From contig NW_003101682.1 in the NCBI RefSeq assembly GCF_000003855.2, forward strand, positions 1,367,148-1,431,147: a stretch of DNA of 64,000 nucleotides, in the 5' to 3' direction. Source of the stretch: Blastomyces gilchristii SLH14081 (taxonomy: Eukaryota; Ascomycota; Eurotiomycetes; Onygenales; Ajellomycetaceae). Shown piece by piece: positions 34,050 to 46,470 of the stretch. Within the stretch, counting starts at the first letter, position 1, and each line of letters starts with the position of its first letter. Under the pieces are notes generated by a model. The model worked only from the letters and a program-made list of their open reading frames with translations. It did no database searches and was not told the DNA's origin. Position numbers and translations under genes: made by a program.

Positions 34050-36950
34050 ATAATCTCTTTGACCTAGTATTCTCTTTCACTCTCTAGTACTTTATGAATA
34101 GAGTGATGAGTCACAGAATTCTCTTCTGAGAATTTCTTGTATTCACAGAGTAAAGAGACATGAAAAATATTGTACATCTGTAACTTAGATAACAGTTTTA
34201 ATCTGTAGAACTGCAGACTAACTTTCTTCATAATCTTATAAGACTCTGTCTATAAGAGATTCAGCTTCTTGCTAGATCTCTGTGTGATGATGTTTTCTAG
34301 ACTCAGTCAGACTCTATCATCTTTCTTGAAACTCTTTACAATATACTTGAAGTCATAGTATCTCTTCTGATACTCTTGAGTCTTTCTCAAGAATTTACAG
34401 ACTTTCTTCTGAATCTTCTGAATTCTCTCAGCCTGTTCACAGACATCATCACACTCTATAGTATACTCTCACAGGTTTATCAAGATTATTCACAGATAAG
34501 TCTCAGTGAGTATTTCAAAGAGAGTTTTATCTGTACTGACATACTTTGAGTTATTATATATAAACTCTGTAAGTGATAATCAATACACTCAGTTATTCTG
34601 ATTGTAATTAATAAAGCACTATAGATACTGTTTTAATATACTTATCAGATGTTCTATCTGATCATCTGTCTATTGATAAAAAGTCATGCTTAGATCTCAT
34701 GAGATCTTCAGTATAGTTATCAGATCAGATCAGAACTCTTCTATGAAAATTAATTCTCTGTCTGAGACAATGTTCACAGATAACTCATGTAATCAGATTA
34801 TATCACAGATGAAGATGTGAGTTAAATTCTTTGACTTCAAGTTCTTACAGGTGAGTATAAAGTGTGTTATCTTGATAAAGTGATTCACTATCATCAGCAC
34901 ACTGTCAAAGCAGGCATCATATATGTTCTTGCTTTCAGAGAGACTTATAAGAGTATTCATTTCTAGCTGTTTTTAAAGTTTCTGCAGAATGAATAGAGAA
35001 GTAAGTTCTTCATATAATCTGAACTGCACTATCTACAAACTCTGATAAATAGTATAAGAATTCACTATCTTCTTCATAAGTTCTCATATCTTTGATCAGA
35101 AGTATTTTCTTATAAGTAACTCATGAGTTCTAGTGTCTGTAAAATAACCTGCTAGAGAAGAGTCATGATACCTTTTAATAAGTTCTATATATAGAAACTT
35201 ATTCACAGACATATAAATTCAGTTCTCTCTTTATAAGAGATTATTTAAGTCTCTTCAACTCTTTGTTTCTGCAGAATTGATCTCTGCTGTAAGCAGTTTC
35301 TGAATATATTAAGTATATTCATTCTTCAGTTGCAGTTCAGACAATCTGAATAGAAGATCTTATAAAGACTTATACTCTGTTTTCTCTTACATCAGATCTT
35401 TCATAGTGCTTCTCAAAGCCTGCAAACTCTTCAGATTATAGATACTCTCTTCAAGAATTCTCACAGAGATCTTCAGAGTATTAACTCTCAGTGTTATAGA
35501 GAGTAGTTGTACAGACTTCTTCTCTCTCTCTTTTCTCTTCTCTTACAGAGAATTGAGAGACTCTTCAGTCAATCTCTTTATAACACTCAGTTCAAGCATT
35601 CTGTAAAGCTTTTCTGTCTTCTCTAGTTTCTCTGTATCTGTCACTCTGATCTTCTTAATATAGTCTGGCCTGTGAGAGAGTTCATCTGCTGAGTTCTTAG
35701 TTCTCTTAATATATTCTATCTTGAATCAGAACTCACTTAGTCTCTGAGCTCAGTAAATCTACTATTATGAGAGTTTCTTAATTGAAGTAAACTGTTATAA
35801 GCTGTTATAATCAGTTTTAATAGTAATCACTGTTGCAAGGCTCTTGAAGTAGTAATATTAGTAGTAGAAGAATTTCACTATTATAAGAAGCTTCTGATTA
35901 TAAATACTATAGTTAATCTCTGTGAGTTGTATCTTTCATGAGAAAAAGACCACTGAAACTCAGTTCTCATTTAACTGTAGTTATAAGACTATTTCTGAAA
36001 TTATAAAGAAGAAGACATCTGTCTTCAATCTGATTAAGAGTAAGAGATTAAAGTGAAACAGCATCACTGTATTTATAAATATCTATTTTAATCTTGTAAA
36101 GACTCTGTGAGCTTCTGAGATAAGAAAGTTCTTATAATTCTCTCTTCTTAACAATCTTTTTATTCTTTATTCACAGAATGACTTCTTCTTATTTTCATTC
36201 TTCAGCATGTCTGTAAGAATCAAGAAGATTCTTATGAATATAAAGATAAATCATCTATAGAAATTCACAAAGCTCAGAAAGATCTGAATCTTATGAATAC
36301 TAGTTAGCTTCAGTTATGATAAAATAGTCTCAATCTGTGAAGATTTCATCTGAATATCATCTGCAGTGATTATATATTCTAGGAAATTAATTCAGTAGAC
36401 ACTGAAGTTGCACTTTGTGAGCTTAATATACAGTTCTGTCTCATCTAAGATCTTTAACACACTTTATATATACTCAGTGTGTTCTTTCTTTTTCATAGAG
36501 TACACTATCACATTATTCAGATATATTATTATGAAGACATTCAGATATATATGAAGTGTTTTATTGATAAAAGACTGAAATACTGTGAGAACATTAGTCA
36601 GACTAAAAGATATCACTAGATATTTAAACAGTTTTAGTATAGTTTTAAAGACAGTCTTTTATTCATTCTCAGACTGTATTCATAGTTATATATATACATT
36701 AATCACATTCAGTTATATGAATATAATAGCTCTTATAAGACAGTTAATCACATTCTTAATCAGAGATAGAGAATAGCAGCTCTTTATTATCTTGAAGTTC
36801 AGGTTATAATAATCTACACATAATCTAAGATCTTCATTCTTCTTCTTTATGAATATTACAGAGACTCTCACAGAGGTCTGTAAAGATCAGATAAAGTCAT
36901 TCTTCAGATTCTTCTTCACATAGGTTTACAAGATCTCTATCTCATGATGA
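34050..36950 (-). pseudogene. E2 pol remnant: RT, RNase H, integrase
   Basis: Read on the minus strand. Reverse transcriptase lies at about 36450-36900, with FEYLVMPFGLTN-like text followed by a YLDN..VYS version of the YLDD box. RNase H lies at about 35680-36100, ending EYIKRTKNSADELSHRPD. Integrase lies at about 34130-35150, with a QTDDQIEH block and a C-terminal GPY/F-like region (KLLSKLQMYNIFHVSLL). Interrupted by stops. A chromodomain could not be made out with confidence after the integrase. Confidence 0.75.
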
Positions 36951-36999
36951 GAGAGTTTATAGATTGATTCTCAGAAGAGTTTCTACTCTTCTATTAAAT

Positions 37000-38780
37000 C
37001 TATTATCAGATTCTTCTCATAATAAGAAGAAAGCTCAGCTGTCTTAGCTGAGCTAAACATCTCTGTGAGATCTCAGTATTTCTCTAATATCTGAAGCTCA
37101 GTTTCTATGACTGTGAGATTCTCAGACACTTACAAAGTCATTATATAGATAAGCTTGTCTTCTCTAATTAACTCTGCAGTATTAACTGCTTCTATCTCTG
37201 TGAGTAAGTCTGTTAACTCTGATCAGAAGTATAAACCTGACTCATAGATAGCTATATATGAATTGTGTCTTTGAAGTCATGCAAGTCTTAAATACATGTT
37301 ATCTATAATATCTGTGATAATCACAGTTTCTGTAAATCTTCTTCAGATTTCAGAGAGATCTTGTAATTCAAAGATAACTTTTATAAGTCTCTCAGTTCTC
37401 AGATCTGAGTTCTCATACTCTGCTTATTATAAGAGCAGGTTCTCAGTCTTCATCTTTCAGCTCATTCACTCTGTGAGCTTTAGAGACATTACAGTGATCT
37501 GAGATCCTGAGTTTATCAATGCTTTTCATACTTGTGAAGCAGCAGTACTGCAGTGCAGTCTCTTCTCATAAGTAAGTATTTTTATTAAAGAAGTAACAGA
37601 TTCAGGTGTTAACTTTAAGACTCTTAAGAAGGCTGTTACTGACTCTGTCTGTGACTTCTCAAATTTCTATTTTAATTTATCTGAACAGTTTGTGTAGAGA
37701 TGTTCTGATTTAAAACAGATAAAACAGAGTTTCTTTTTCTTAATCTCTCTATTATACACTCTGTTCATAGAAGCTTATAAAGCTCTCTCTCTCTACTCAG
37801 CAGTCAGATATGAATCTCTCTGTATCTTATTATCTTTTTCTAATAAATCTGTTCTCTGTTGTTCTGACTCTTACAGAGTCAGTTGATAATTCACTCTTTA
37901 TAGATCTATGACTCTCACAGTGATCTGTAAGTAATGAATGAGAGTTATCAGTTTCTTCAGAGTCAAGAACTTAGAGTCTTACTTAATAAGCTTATTCTGC
38001 ATGTCTTTATTCAGTCTCTTTATAAATATTATTATTCAGGTCTTGTTTCAGAGCTCTGTTTTCACAGATCTTAATTTATATTATAATTTCATAAAGCACT
38101 GTGAGTAATCTTTATCAGATTTCTCATCTCATTTTCTAATATTGATAATTACAGCTCAGATGTTCTCTGTTCAGCTTGTAGAGTCTCTTAACTTATTCTC
38201 TAAATAGATCTTAAGAACAGATTATCAGAATCTCTTATAATTATTCTCTAAATAATTCAGCCAGTTCTTGACTTCAGTGTAATAGAGGTCTGTCATTATA
38301 TAGATAACAGCTTCTTCATCTTCTATGTCACACAGCTGAGCTTGTAAGTCAATTTTAAATACAAACTTGTAAAAGCTTTTATAGATTGTGATTCAATAGA
38401 TGATCTTAAGTAATTATAACTTGAGAAAGTTTCTTTTCAGTTCATAGATGTCTCTGAAGATCATGTCTAGAGACTCAGTTCAAGAGTGTTTACAGATAGT
38501 AAGCATTTCTTATAGAAAAATAGCTTAATCTCATAGAAGATGCTCAAGAATGTTCTTCACTGAGATTGATTTATTCATGAGTTCAGAGAGTTTCTCTGTC
38601 TGAGATGCAGAGAATGATATCTTATAAGTGATTGATAAGTTCTCTGAGACTTCTTCTATAAGAGTTATTTATAATTCAGATGACTGTTTCTGAGTGTCTG
38701 CAGTAGAGTTTATAGAGATTAAAGTATATGAGTTTCTAGTTCTTTTAGTTATAATAGACAGTTGCTGACTGACTGAGCTT
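37000..38780 (-). pseudogene. E2 gag (and protease) remnant
   Basis: On the minus strand a CCHC knuckle reads CFICFKSEHLYTNC (CX2CX4HX4C, 37685-37726), the nucleocapsid hallmark. The surrounding frame up to the right LTR is acidic and charged with many stops, consistent with Gag. Start and end are not resolved. Confidence 0.65.
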
Positions 38781-38784
38781 GAAA

Positions 38785-39041
38785 TGTAAGAATAAGTGCT
38801 TACAGACAATTATTCAGGTGTTTGCAGCTTGATATGATATGTACTGTTAACTACTAGAAGTATTCACAGTAGAAAGATAAATATAGAGATTAAATATATA
38901 ATAGTATTCAAGCTGAGTTATGAATAGTATTTGTGAACTTCAGTCTATATAGTTATGTGTAGTCAAGGGCCGCTAGCCCTATTGATTACACAAGAGATAG
39001 GAATAGAGGTAAAGAATTCGTGAGAAGCAGGATTTCTTACA
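38785..39041 (-). repeat. E2 5' LTR (right copy)
   Basis: Partner of 31797-32053. It keeps some CG-containing words (for example gggccgctagccc) that are mutated in the left copy, while the left copy keeps others, so the two LTRs mutated independently after insertion. Confidence 0.93.
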
Positions 39042-39420
39042 TTTACAGACTCTGAAAATTCAGTAGCTTATATTATTTTAACTACTTCAGTAGTCTGTAC
39101 AGCTTATTAACTCATTTATACAGTCTATCAATTCATTTATTCAGTCTGTTAATTTACTTACATAATTTGTTAACTTAGTTCTGTAACTCTATCTTACTTT
39201 TAACAGACTTTAGTTTTAATAGTTTATTAACTCATCTATAGACTATATCTCTCTTTTATAAATCAATCAAGATGAACTCTTATGAAAACCTGACTTTGAA
39301 AATATATCTATTTACAGATAATTATTCAGAGAGAGCTGAGCAGTTTAATAATATTATTTTCTTTAATAATAGATTAATAAGTTATAGTGAATTTGTTATT
39401 AGATTTTAGCAAAAGCTGAA
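39042..39420. repeat. right edge of the AT-rich isochore, degenerate 21-22 bp units
   Basis: AT-rich, CG-free DNA after E2. Between about 39100 and 39190 loose tandem units appear (pattern CAGTCTRTTAATTYATTTA). The composition returns to normal near 39420, which marks the isochore border. Confidence 0.55.
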
Positions 39421-40006
39421 TGTCTGTGCACAGGAGTTCAATTAGCTAAAATACAGTAAAAAATAAGCTTAAATTGACCGCATGTAATTTTGACCATCTC
39501 TTTAGAGAGTTGGTATTTTTTCAAGATTCATATGCTCATAGCTTATACTGGAATATGTAGTAAATATATACAATCTTTGCCACTTTCCCATTAATGGAAG
39601 ATTGGTCCATTCGGAATCATTTCTACGGGCCGGCGTTGGACTGTATGGTTCGTACCGTATATCTGTAAATATGTTCGGTAATAGCGTGAATAATATACAC
39701 ATAAAAAGCACTGGTGGTTGTGTTTAGTACGTGTAAAGATACATATGGTACAAAACCATACACCCGGTGTTCGGCCCCTTCTGTTGCCCGTGCTATTGCG
39801 TGCAAATGACTTCGCATCAAAATTGTTGTCACCTCAACCAACACAACATCGCTTGAACACTTCCCATCCGATACTTTGCTTGAACACCGAGTATAACGTT
39901 GATGCCTTAATTTTCGTACAGTGTGAACAATCTACGTCGTGCTCATCGAGCCTATGCCAAGCATCCAGGGAGCTTCCATTTCTAACGCGACGCGTGGGCC
40001 GCCTAA
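39421..40006 (+). promoter_or_regulatory. spacer and likely promoter of the Zn-cluster regulator
   Basis: Normal-GC DNA between the isochore border and the regulator start at 40007. A stop codon lies directly upstream of that ATG in frame. Open frames on both strands here have no motif. Confidence 0.35.
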
Positions 40007-40506
40007 ATGGAGGAAGGCTCAACCATTTTGACGATGGAAAGTGGGACGCCGGACGATTCTTCCCAGGTCAAGCCCCGTGTCTGGAGATGCTTAAACTGCC
40101 AATTAAAACATATCCGCTGTGATGGGGCCCTGCCAGGTGAGAAATACCTCTCCGACCATTGAATAGAACTTTAATTGGGACCAAGTCGTCGAATGCTGAC
40201 ATTCTGTTCTATATTATTGCTGGTGAAGTTTGCAGTACATGTTTGCAGAAGGATCGAACATGCCAATACCCCCAATTTTCTGCACCCGCTGCGAAACCCA
40301 ATGTTCGCCAGCTGGCCTCTAAAAAAAGAGCTTTCAGCGCCTGTCTCGTATGTAGAGCTGCGAAAAGGAAATGCTCCGGAGAAACACCTGGTAAGCTTTT
40401 TGCCTTTGTTTTCTGGTAAATTACAGGCCTGGCCACCTAGCCTATCCGGATATAAATCATCATGTATTTCGAATCATCATGTATTTCGGGGGGGGGAAAA
40501 AAGAAT

Positions 40507-40537
<31 letters not shown>

Positions 40538-42848
40538 GAAAATTTCCTTATTCGGGGAAGCTTGCTCGATATGATTACTGATTCAAACAGTATGTGGACC
40601 GTGCCGAAAACGAGGTCTCGAGGCAAATTGTGAATATGATTCTACTACATCCTTGCAACGGTAATAATATTCATTCTCGTGAAGTCATTGCATATTTAAG
40701 CACTAAGACATGAATTAGAAAGCGTCCAGAACCACATCGTGCATCTTATCCAGAATCTCCTTCAGATGAACGCCCATCCAAACAGCCCCGGATGTCTCTC
40801 CCGACAGTTCTTAAGGAGACTAATGGAATCCAAAAGCAACAGGTACAGCCACGGCTACGCCGACGCGAAAGTCCCAGCTTCCAGCTCCTGGGAGCAATTT
40901 CTGAGACACCACCTGAAACAGACAAGTCCCACGAGGGCGATGATGAGGGATCGTTCATTCAAGGTGATGAAAGCCTGGAAAGCCCACGGGGCTTTCAACC
41001 GCCTATATCTCCCCTTGCAGGACCATCTGCCACACAAGCCCCAGATATCTCCTCTGTAGGTCAAGAATCTGGTGATTCCGATGGATCTGAAGAAGTTGAT
41101 GGCAGAGAACCATACTCGGATTCCTCTGACAACGAAACGGAAGTGGATGATCCCGACCTCTTTCTTCCGGGAGTCCGGCAAGCTGTTTTCCAGAGAACTG
41201 GTGTCGCAAAACCAGGAAGTACACTTGAGTCTGATCGAGAGCTAAAGCGATTAACCAAAGTTACAAATCGGAAGACAAAATTATCAACATTGTCAACAAA
41301 TTCGACGAATCTTAGATTTCCTCACCGTATTGTTGCCAATAAGTTAGTCTCTGCCTATCTTTCACGGGAGTTTGTGAATTTGCCATTATTTCATCGAAAC
41401 ACTTTCACCCACCGGTATGAGAAGCTGTGGAGGAATATTGAACTGTGGGACTCAGAAACAGAAGTTTCTCATGAGGATTGTTTGTTTATTGGTCTTCTTT
41501 TCGGAGTGTTCGCCATTGCAGCCCTGTTATGCAATCCAGGCCACCTTGAGGATGCTGAACAGTACTTCGCGCGCGCACAAAACCTTGTATTTCTGAATGG
41601 AATAGAAAAAGGAGGTATTCTAAACATTCAGGCCTATCTAGTTCTAGCCCAGTACCTTATTGCAGACAATAACCTACCAGTTGCCTGGAAGTTTGTGGGA
41701 CTAGCCATTCGTGCAGCGCAGTCCCTGCATCTGCATCTTGTTACTGGAAGCCACCACTTGGCTCTGAGGGACAACCAAGAATTATCAAGACGAGTTTGGC
41801 ATTGCTCACTGATGCTAGAACGGTATGACACAAATAACTTTCTCTACGCATTTTCAAACATAAATTTGCTAAAGCTCTTTCATATAGCATTATCGCCATG
41901 AAGATGGGCATTTCAACTCTAACGAAACATTCTTTTGAAACCCCTCTCCCCGTCCCAGGAGACAATGACTATATCGACCACCTCTCAACCAATGAACCCG
42001 CGGACCGGAATCCGACAATTGACCGCCCCTCAATCATCGAATTCTTTAACAACTCAGCGCGCCTCTACGACCGATACAGTGACCTCATCACCATCCAAGA
42101 GGAACTCCGACTAACCGAACATTGTAGCGCACGCAAGAAACTTGAGGTTTTTGATCCCTCACCACTCATAGCTGTCGATCAGTCCCTCGCCAACTGGCAA
42201 TCAGGGTTGCCACCTTTTCTACACCCAAATACAGACGTTAACTCAATAAAGAACCTCCTAGCAATGCGTCAGCATAAAATTCTCCGCATCCGCTACCTCC
42301 ACATGCGTCTCCTCCTGTGGCGCCCGCTATTGGCCATAGTTGCAGCTGCCTCCCCGGACATTGACGCGCGCTCAAGAATGCAAGAAGCAACCTCACAGCG
42401 ACCCTTGACTCACATAATCGCGCATGAAAGTGCTGTAAAATGTGTCCTCGCCGCAGCGGAGATAATCAATATCATCGACGAAGCCGAGAGGAGCCGCGGT
42501 ACAGATATCACAAATGAATACGACGCCCTCTCCATCCCGGCAATTTGGGAGACTACGGGATATGTGTTTGCGTGTGCACAAGTTTTTATTGCAGCCCGTA
42601 GGTGCCCCAGGGGTGTAATTGATGACCTTGGAGGGATGCAAATGATTAGGGAAGGGGCATGGACAAGTATTGAGTTGATGAGGAAGTACTCACTCATTTG
42701 GCCCAGGGCCAACGCGTGCTTGAAAGCATTGGAGAAGTTGGATATTCTTTTCACACCTGGAAGGGATGAGTGTAGAGGTGGACCGCGTGATGGCGGGTTA
42801 AGTGACTTGTCGTGGTTGGAATGCCTGCCGATTGACCTACAAGTCTAA
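40007..42848 (+). CDS. transcription factor with two Zn2Cys6 clusters
   Basis: Five exons (40007-40136, 40229-40390, 40591-40660, 40719-41822, 41888-42848) give 808 residues, with all phases closing. Two binuclear zinc clusters follow each other. Cluster one has C28, C31, C38, C45, C48 and C55 (CLNCQLKHIRC, CSTCLQKDRTC). Cluster two has C82, C85, C92, C99, C102 and C111 (CLVCRAAKRKC, CGPCRKRGLEANC). The linker is about 26 residues. An acidic Ser-rich stretch comes next (about 165-260). The Fungal_trans/middle homology region then begins at about 290 (YLSREFVNLPLFHRNTF, RRVWHCSLMLERIIAMKMG). It should be a nuclear DNA-binding regulator. Targets are unknown and no metabolic cluster flanks it. 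Introns split both clusters, so joins should be confirmed by RNA. Confidence 0.88.
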
Positions 42849-44057
42849 TAATGACTATACTAGGTTGGGGTGACATTATCTGATTGGCTTCGGTAATTGG
42901 ATGGTTAACTGGATGTTCATGACCCTGTTTGGCAAAGATGGCGCCAAAACTCTCGTGGCGGTGTGGGTGTTTGGAAAGAATTGCATGCCCCTATTAACAC
43001 AACCTCGACACCACTTCCATTTCGTGCTTTCTCCTTTGGACACCAACACCTAATTGGTCGATTCCTGAATTTATTTGACTTGGAAATGTTAATAATCAGA
43101 AAAATTTTGCTTCGTGTGTTTTGTGTCTCTTGGCCCATGCTTCTTCACATTTTGCGCCTTTCCTACTCCCACCCCCTTCCCGAATTATCTTTTCTCTCCT
43201 TACCCTTATGCAGGTTTAATAATACTTTCGGACTTTTTTTTTATCATTCCCCTTTCGCCCCGATCCCAGAATCTCCTTCGGCACAGTTGCCTCCCTTAAA
43301 AGACGACAATGGCACACAATTCATTCCGGCGGTGGCCGCAAATGTCAACCGATCCATTTCCCAAGTAGAATGCAGACGAGTCCGAGTCGGACCGAGTCAC
43401 CCACCCACCAAGTCGAGTCCAAGTCGGGCCATGACAACACGAGATGAAACCCGAATCGAGTTCTGGACGAGCCGAGTGCATCACAAGTCGAGCCGAATCA
43501 AGACGAGTCGGGGTCTTGGCGGACCAAGTCCGAGTCAACTCGGGAAAAACTCGGACTCGTCTGTACTCGATCCCCAAGTATTGGAGGGAAGCAAAATTTC
43601 AGGTATCTAACAGTACAGTACCAAGGACATTTATCCGGTGCAAAGATGAAAGCATTGTAGCTCTCATTTGCAGGGGTGATCATTCGCAAGATTAAATGAA
43701 AAGAAAAACAAGAAAAGAAAGGAAAAAAAGAGTAATACACAAAAGAAAGACCATGCAGTACCTCAATGTGAAATGCAACGCCGGGGAATCCACCTATATA
43801 TGCAAATATGCAAAAGGAACCGCTTGTAAAAGAGCAAAAATGCATGTCTAGAATGCGGAAAGAAATATACACAATGAAGGAGAAACAATAGAAAAAAAAA
43901 GTTAGATATTTTTACATTACACTTCCCATATCACATACATACCGTTCACTCCACAGCCGCAACTACCTTGCTTCTTCCCCTCTCAACACTAAACTAAATC
44001 GACATCACGCTCACCACGACGCAAACAACCATTCCCAGAAAACTACCGCGTATCTCC
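42849..44057. other. intergenic with GAGTC-rich cluster
   Basis: A 215-codon plus-strand frame (42963-43610) looks accidental because its C-terminal part is a simple-sequence translation. The repeat cluster at 43375-43570 is described separately. A-rich plus-strand text lies at about 43693-43900. Confidence 0.45.
43375..43570. repeat. degenerate GAGTC/CGAGTC pentamer-hexamer cluster
   Basis: About 200 bp in which GAGTC, CGAGT, AGTCGAG and their complements recur at irregular spacing on both strands (for example gtccgagtcggaccgagtc). It is not an exact tandem array. It may be an old satellite-like or protein-binding array. Confidence 0.7.
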
Positions 44058-44195
44058 TTATCGAGCGACAAGAATCCACTTCCCGCCGTGCGGAACAGAG
44101 ATGATGACAATGTCTTCCGGTGTAGACGGGCGAGATGACCCGGCGCTGGGACCCAGTGGGTGAATTGGCGAAGATGGTTTATCATGATGATGATG

Positions 44196-44233
<38 letters not shown>

Positions 44234-44980
44234 TATTGGGTTTGCTAAGGGATAGCTTTTGAAGCTGTTGTTGCTGTTGTTGCTGTGGCTGAGGGGTATG
44301 CTTGATTTCTAATGCAAGGTGGAGGGGCGTCTCTCGGTATAATTGAGGTAGATGTTTATTGCGTTTCTCAATTGTTCACATCGTGGCTGTGCTGTGGTGG
44401 TATTGTATGGCTACTACTACCTTTGGACGATATTTGTGGCCGAAGTATTTGTGAGGATGGGAGAGGATATTGGTTTCGCTTTTGTTCTTTGTGTTGGTTT
44501 CCGTGGTGGCCGTATACCCTCCGCACGCCAGAGACGGTGATTGAACTGAATATCCTCTTGCTGGAAGGGTTGAGTATCCGAGGTCTTTGAGGTGTTGATT
44601 CTTTTGTTTCCCACAGCTCATACCCAGTAGGGTGGTGTTCAAGATTATTGACCCGCTCGGGCATGTTTCTGAATGTATGTACAGTACAAAACCCATGGCA
44701 GCATCGACATTAACAACGACAAAAAACACAGACTATCTAGAATATATGTATACCTTCAAACCCATTTGCCAGGTTACTGAACGCAGCGGCATTCTTCATG
44801 TAGAACACATCTCTCCTGCACATCCTAGATTAAGGCTGGGAAGAGATGAAAGTGGTGTAGAAGAACTGAAACGATCAACAAGGACACACTTGCTCCAACG
44901 AGCTTCTGTTGCATATTTGAAGTTATCTCTTTGCCATGTCTCCGTGCTAAGAAGAGGCAGATTGCAACTAGGATGAGAGT
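44058..44980 (-). CDS. possible multi-exon gene with Gln/Asn/His-rich C-terminus
   Basis: On the minus strand the clearest part is the 3' exon ending at 44058. It holds an ankyrin-like ETPLHLALE, then Gln runs, an Asn run from an ATT microsatellite (about 44188-44230), HHHH, and a non-repetitive tail (TPEDIVIISVPHGGKWILV). Upstream pieces read like protein (MCRRDVFYMKNAAAFSNLAN at about 44848, MPERVNNLEHHPTGYELWE at about 44664) but their frames could not be joined cleanly. Either the intron pattern is missed or the gene is decayed. No family assigned. Confidence 0.35.
44184..44236. repeat. ATT/ATG trinucleotide microsatellite
   Basis: Runs of ATG then ATT units. On the minus strand they encode His and Asn runs in the possible gene above. 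Confidence 0.85.
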
Positions 44981-45359
44981 GTTAAGAGGGAGTGGGTGAT
45001 AACAGTATCCCACACAAAAAAGAGCAAACAGAGGGGTAACTAGTTATATCAACCAATTAATCTATGCATTCGACAAGAGATATTGATCATCAACTCGGTT
45101 ACAAAGTAACTGTTGTCTATAGATAGCAGCACTCAGTGTGATGTCGATGCAGCCTTATTAGTTGCGGCTTTAGCCCGGACTTACATCCATACATTCATGA
45201 ATCACAGACCCTGCTGCTACAAGTGGGTGTCTCCCCCACGGTAATGAGCAAAATGAGTTCTATGATAGAGTAGTGAGGCTATTTGCCACGGAGGAAGCGT
45301 GGCTGAATGTACTCTGTAGGGGTTATATTTGACTCCTAATCTGATGAATCTCAGCCATG

Positions 45360-45790
45360 GGGTGGCAATTATTATACTTGAAAATCCTAACTCTGGAGCT
45401 CAGCTTCTTTCACTTTGCATCTTCTCTCATCTGTCTACTCCTCTTCTCTTATCATCAGCAGAACTGCAGCACTGTCTCAGCAGATATTAGACTGATAGTA
45501 TTATATCTGTTCTAGTAGTAACTTCTTTCTGACAGCAGTATATCTCAAATAGAATGAAGATTAACTTGAGAATGAGAAGAATAGACAATATTATATATAT
45601 TTGATTGAGACTTGAAATAACTGAAAGAAATATCATTTTTCTATTTATATAACAAACAGATTTGATATTATTAATATTATTACTTGATTTATTGCTATTT
45701 TTATCATTTTCATTATCGCTATTATACATATCTTGATCTTGTTAATCTGAGTGAATATAGCAGACTTTACTTTTAGATAGATTTTGTATA
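45360..45790. repeat. isolated CG-depleted AT-rich fragment
   Basis: About 430 bp with the same CG-poor, TC/AG-rich texture as the main isochore, inserted in normal-GC DNA. No ends or coding traces were found. Confidence 0.55.
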
Positions 45791-46470
45791 GCAATTCTTG
45801 TTATGAAAAGTAGAGATATCAGAAAATCAGTGAACTTGTACAATTGATCTCTCAGATTGTAACTATGACTTGGCATTTTTTCTGCTGTGCGAAGTGTATG
45901 GATGTCGGGATGGTCCCGTCTAACTTCGTACTGCCGATCCAATACCCCCAAGTCAGCCTCCAAAGGAAATGTCTCTGATGAAAATGAAGCAAGGGGCAAA
46001 GAGGAAGCCTGCGAGAATTAACTCATTCTGAATATTGTCATCCAGAGTGGTGAATGGATAGGGAAGAGGGGTACTATCTAGAGAAGCTTTCGCTTGATTG
46101 CGAAGAAACAATCGCTCCTGGCCGCCATACAGTTGAACCGCGTCGATTAGGATGTCACTTGGTAGGGCAGCGAATGTTGAAGTTGGGCTTTGATTTTGCG
46201 GTCCGGGAGGATGAGATATCCCAGAGCAATGGCTGGCAAAACCAATAACGCTGGCACATTTGATATCCTGAATCATAGCTACAAAAGCATTGTGCGACCC
46301 TCGCAGCCTTGAAGCTGGGACTCCTCTAATGGACTTCGTGGACAGGGAGCTATGGCTTCTGACCAAGTGTGGTTGGATACGGCCTTGGAAACGCCCACGA
46401 TTGTGGCGCAGTTCAGCTAAAGTTTTGGCAAAATGCTCTTATGCGATCCGTCATCCATATAATCCGCGCT
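45791..46470 (-). pseudogene. unidentified gene remnant beside the AT-rich fragment
   Basis: Minus-strand frames read as plausible protein but change frame. One part (45953-46366 and upstream) includes AELRHNRGRFQGRIQPHLV and ALPSDILIDAVQLYGGQERL. A second overlapping frame (about 45830-45999) includes FPLEADLGVLDRQYEVRRD. The second frame runs into the AT-rich fragment and stops. It is best explained as an old gene truncated by a repeat. Function unknown. Confidence 0.3.

Larger units (their letters stand above)
31797..39041 (-). mobile_element. E2: Ty3/gypsy LTR retrotransposon, mutated, minus strand
   Basis: Two 257-bp LTRs (31797-32053 and 38785-39041), starting TGTAAGAA and ending TTCTTACA, bound a 7,245-bp element. 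The 5-bp target duplication is TTTAC (31792-31796 and 39042-39046). A pyrimidine run after the left LTR (tactcctctctctctaag, 32054-32071) is the polypurine tract read on the minus strand, so the element points leftward. Minus-strand gag knuckle, reverse transcriptase, RNase H and integrase remnants are present. About 1.8 kb between integrase and the 3' (left) LTR is not explained by gag-pol. The copy is full of stops. Confidence 0.95.

Noticed and set aside
42963..43610. 215-codon plus-strand frame
   Set aside because: Its C-terminal half is the translation of the GAGTC-rich cluster and no family motif is visible.
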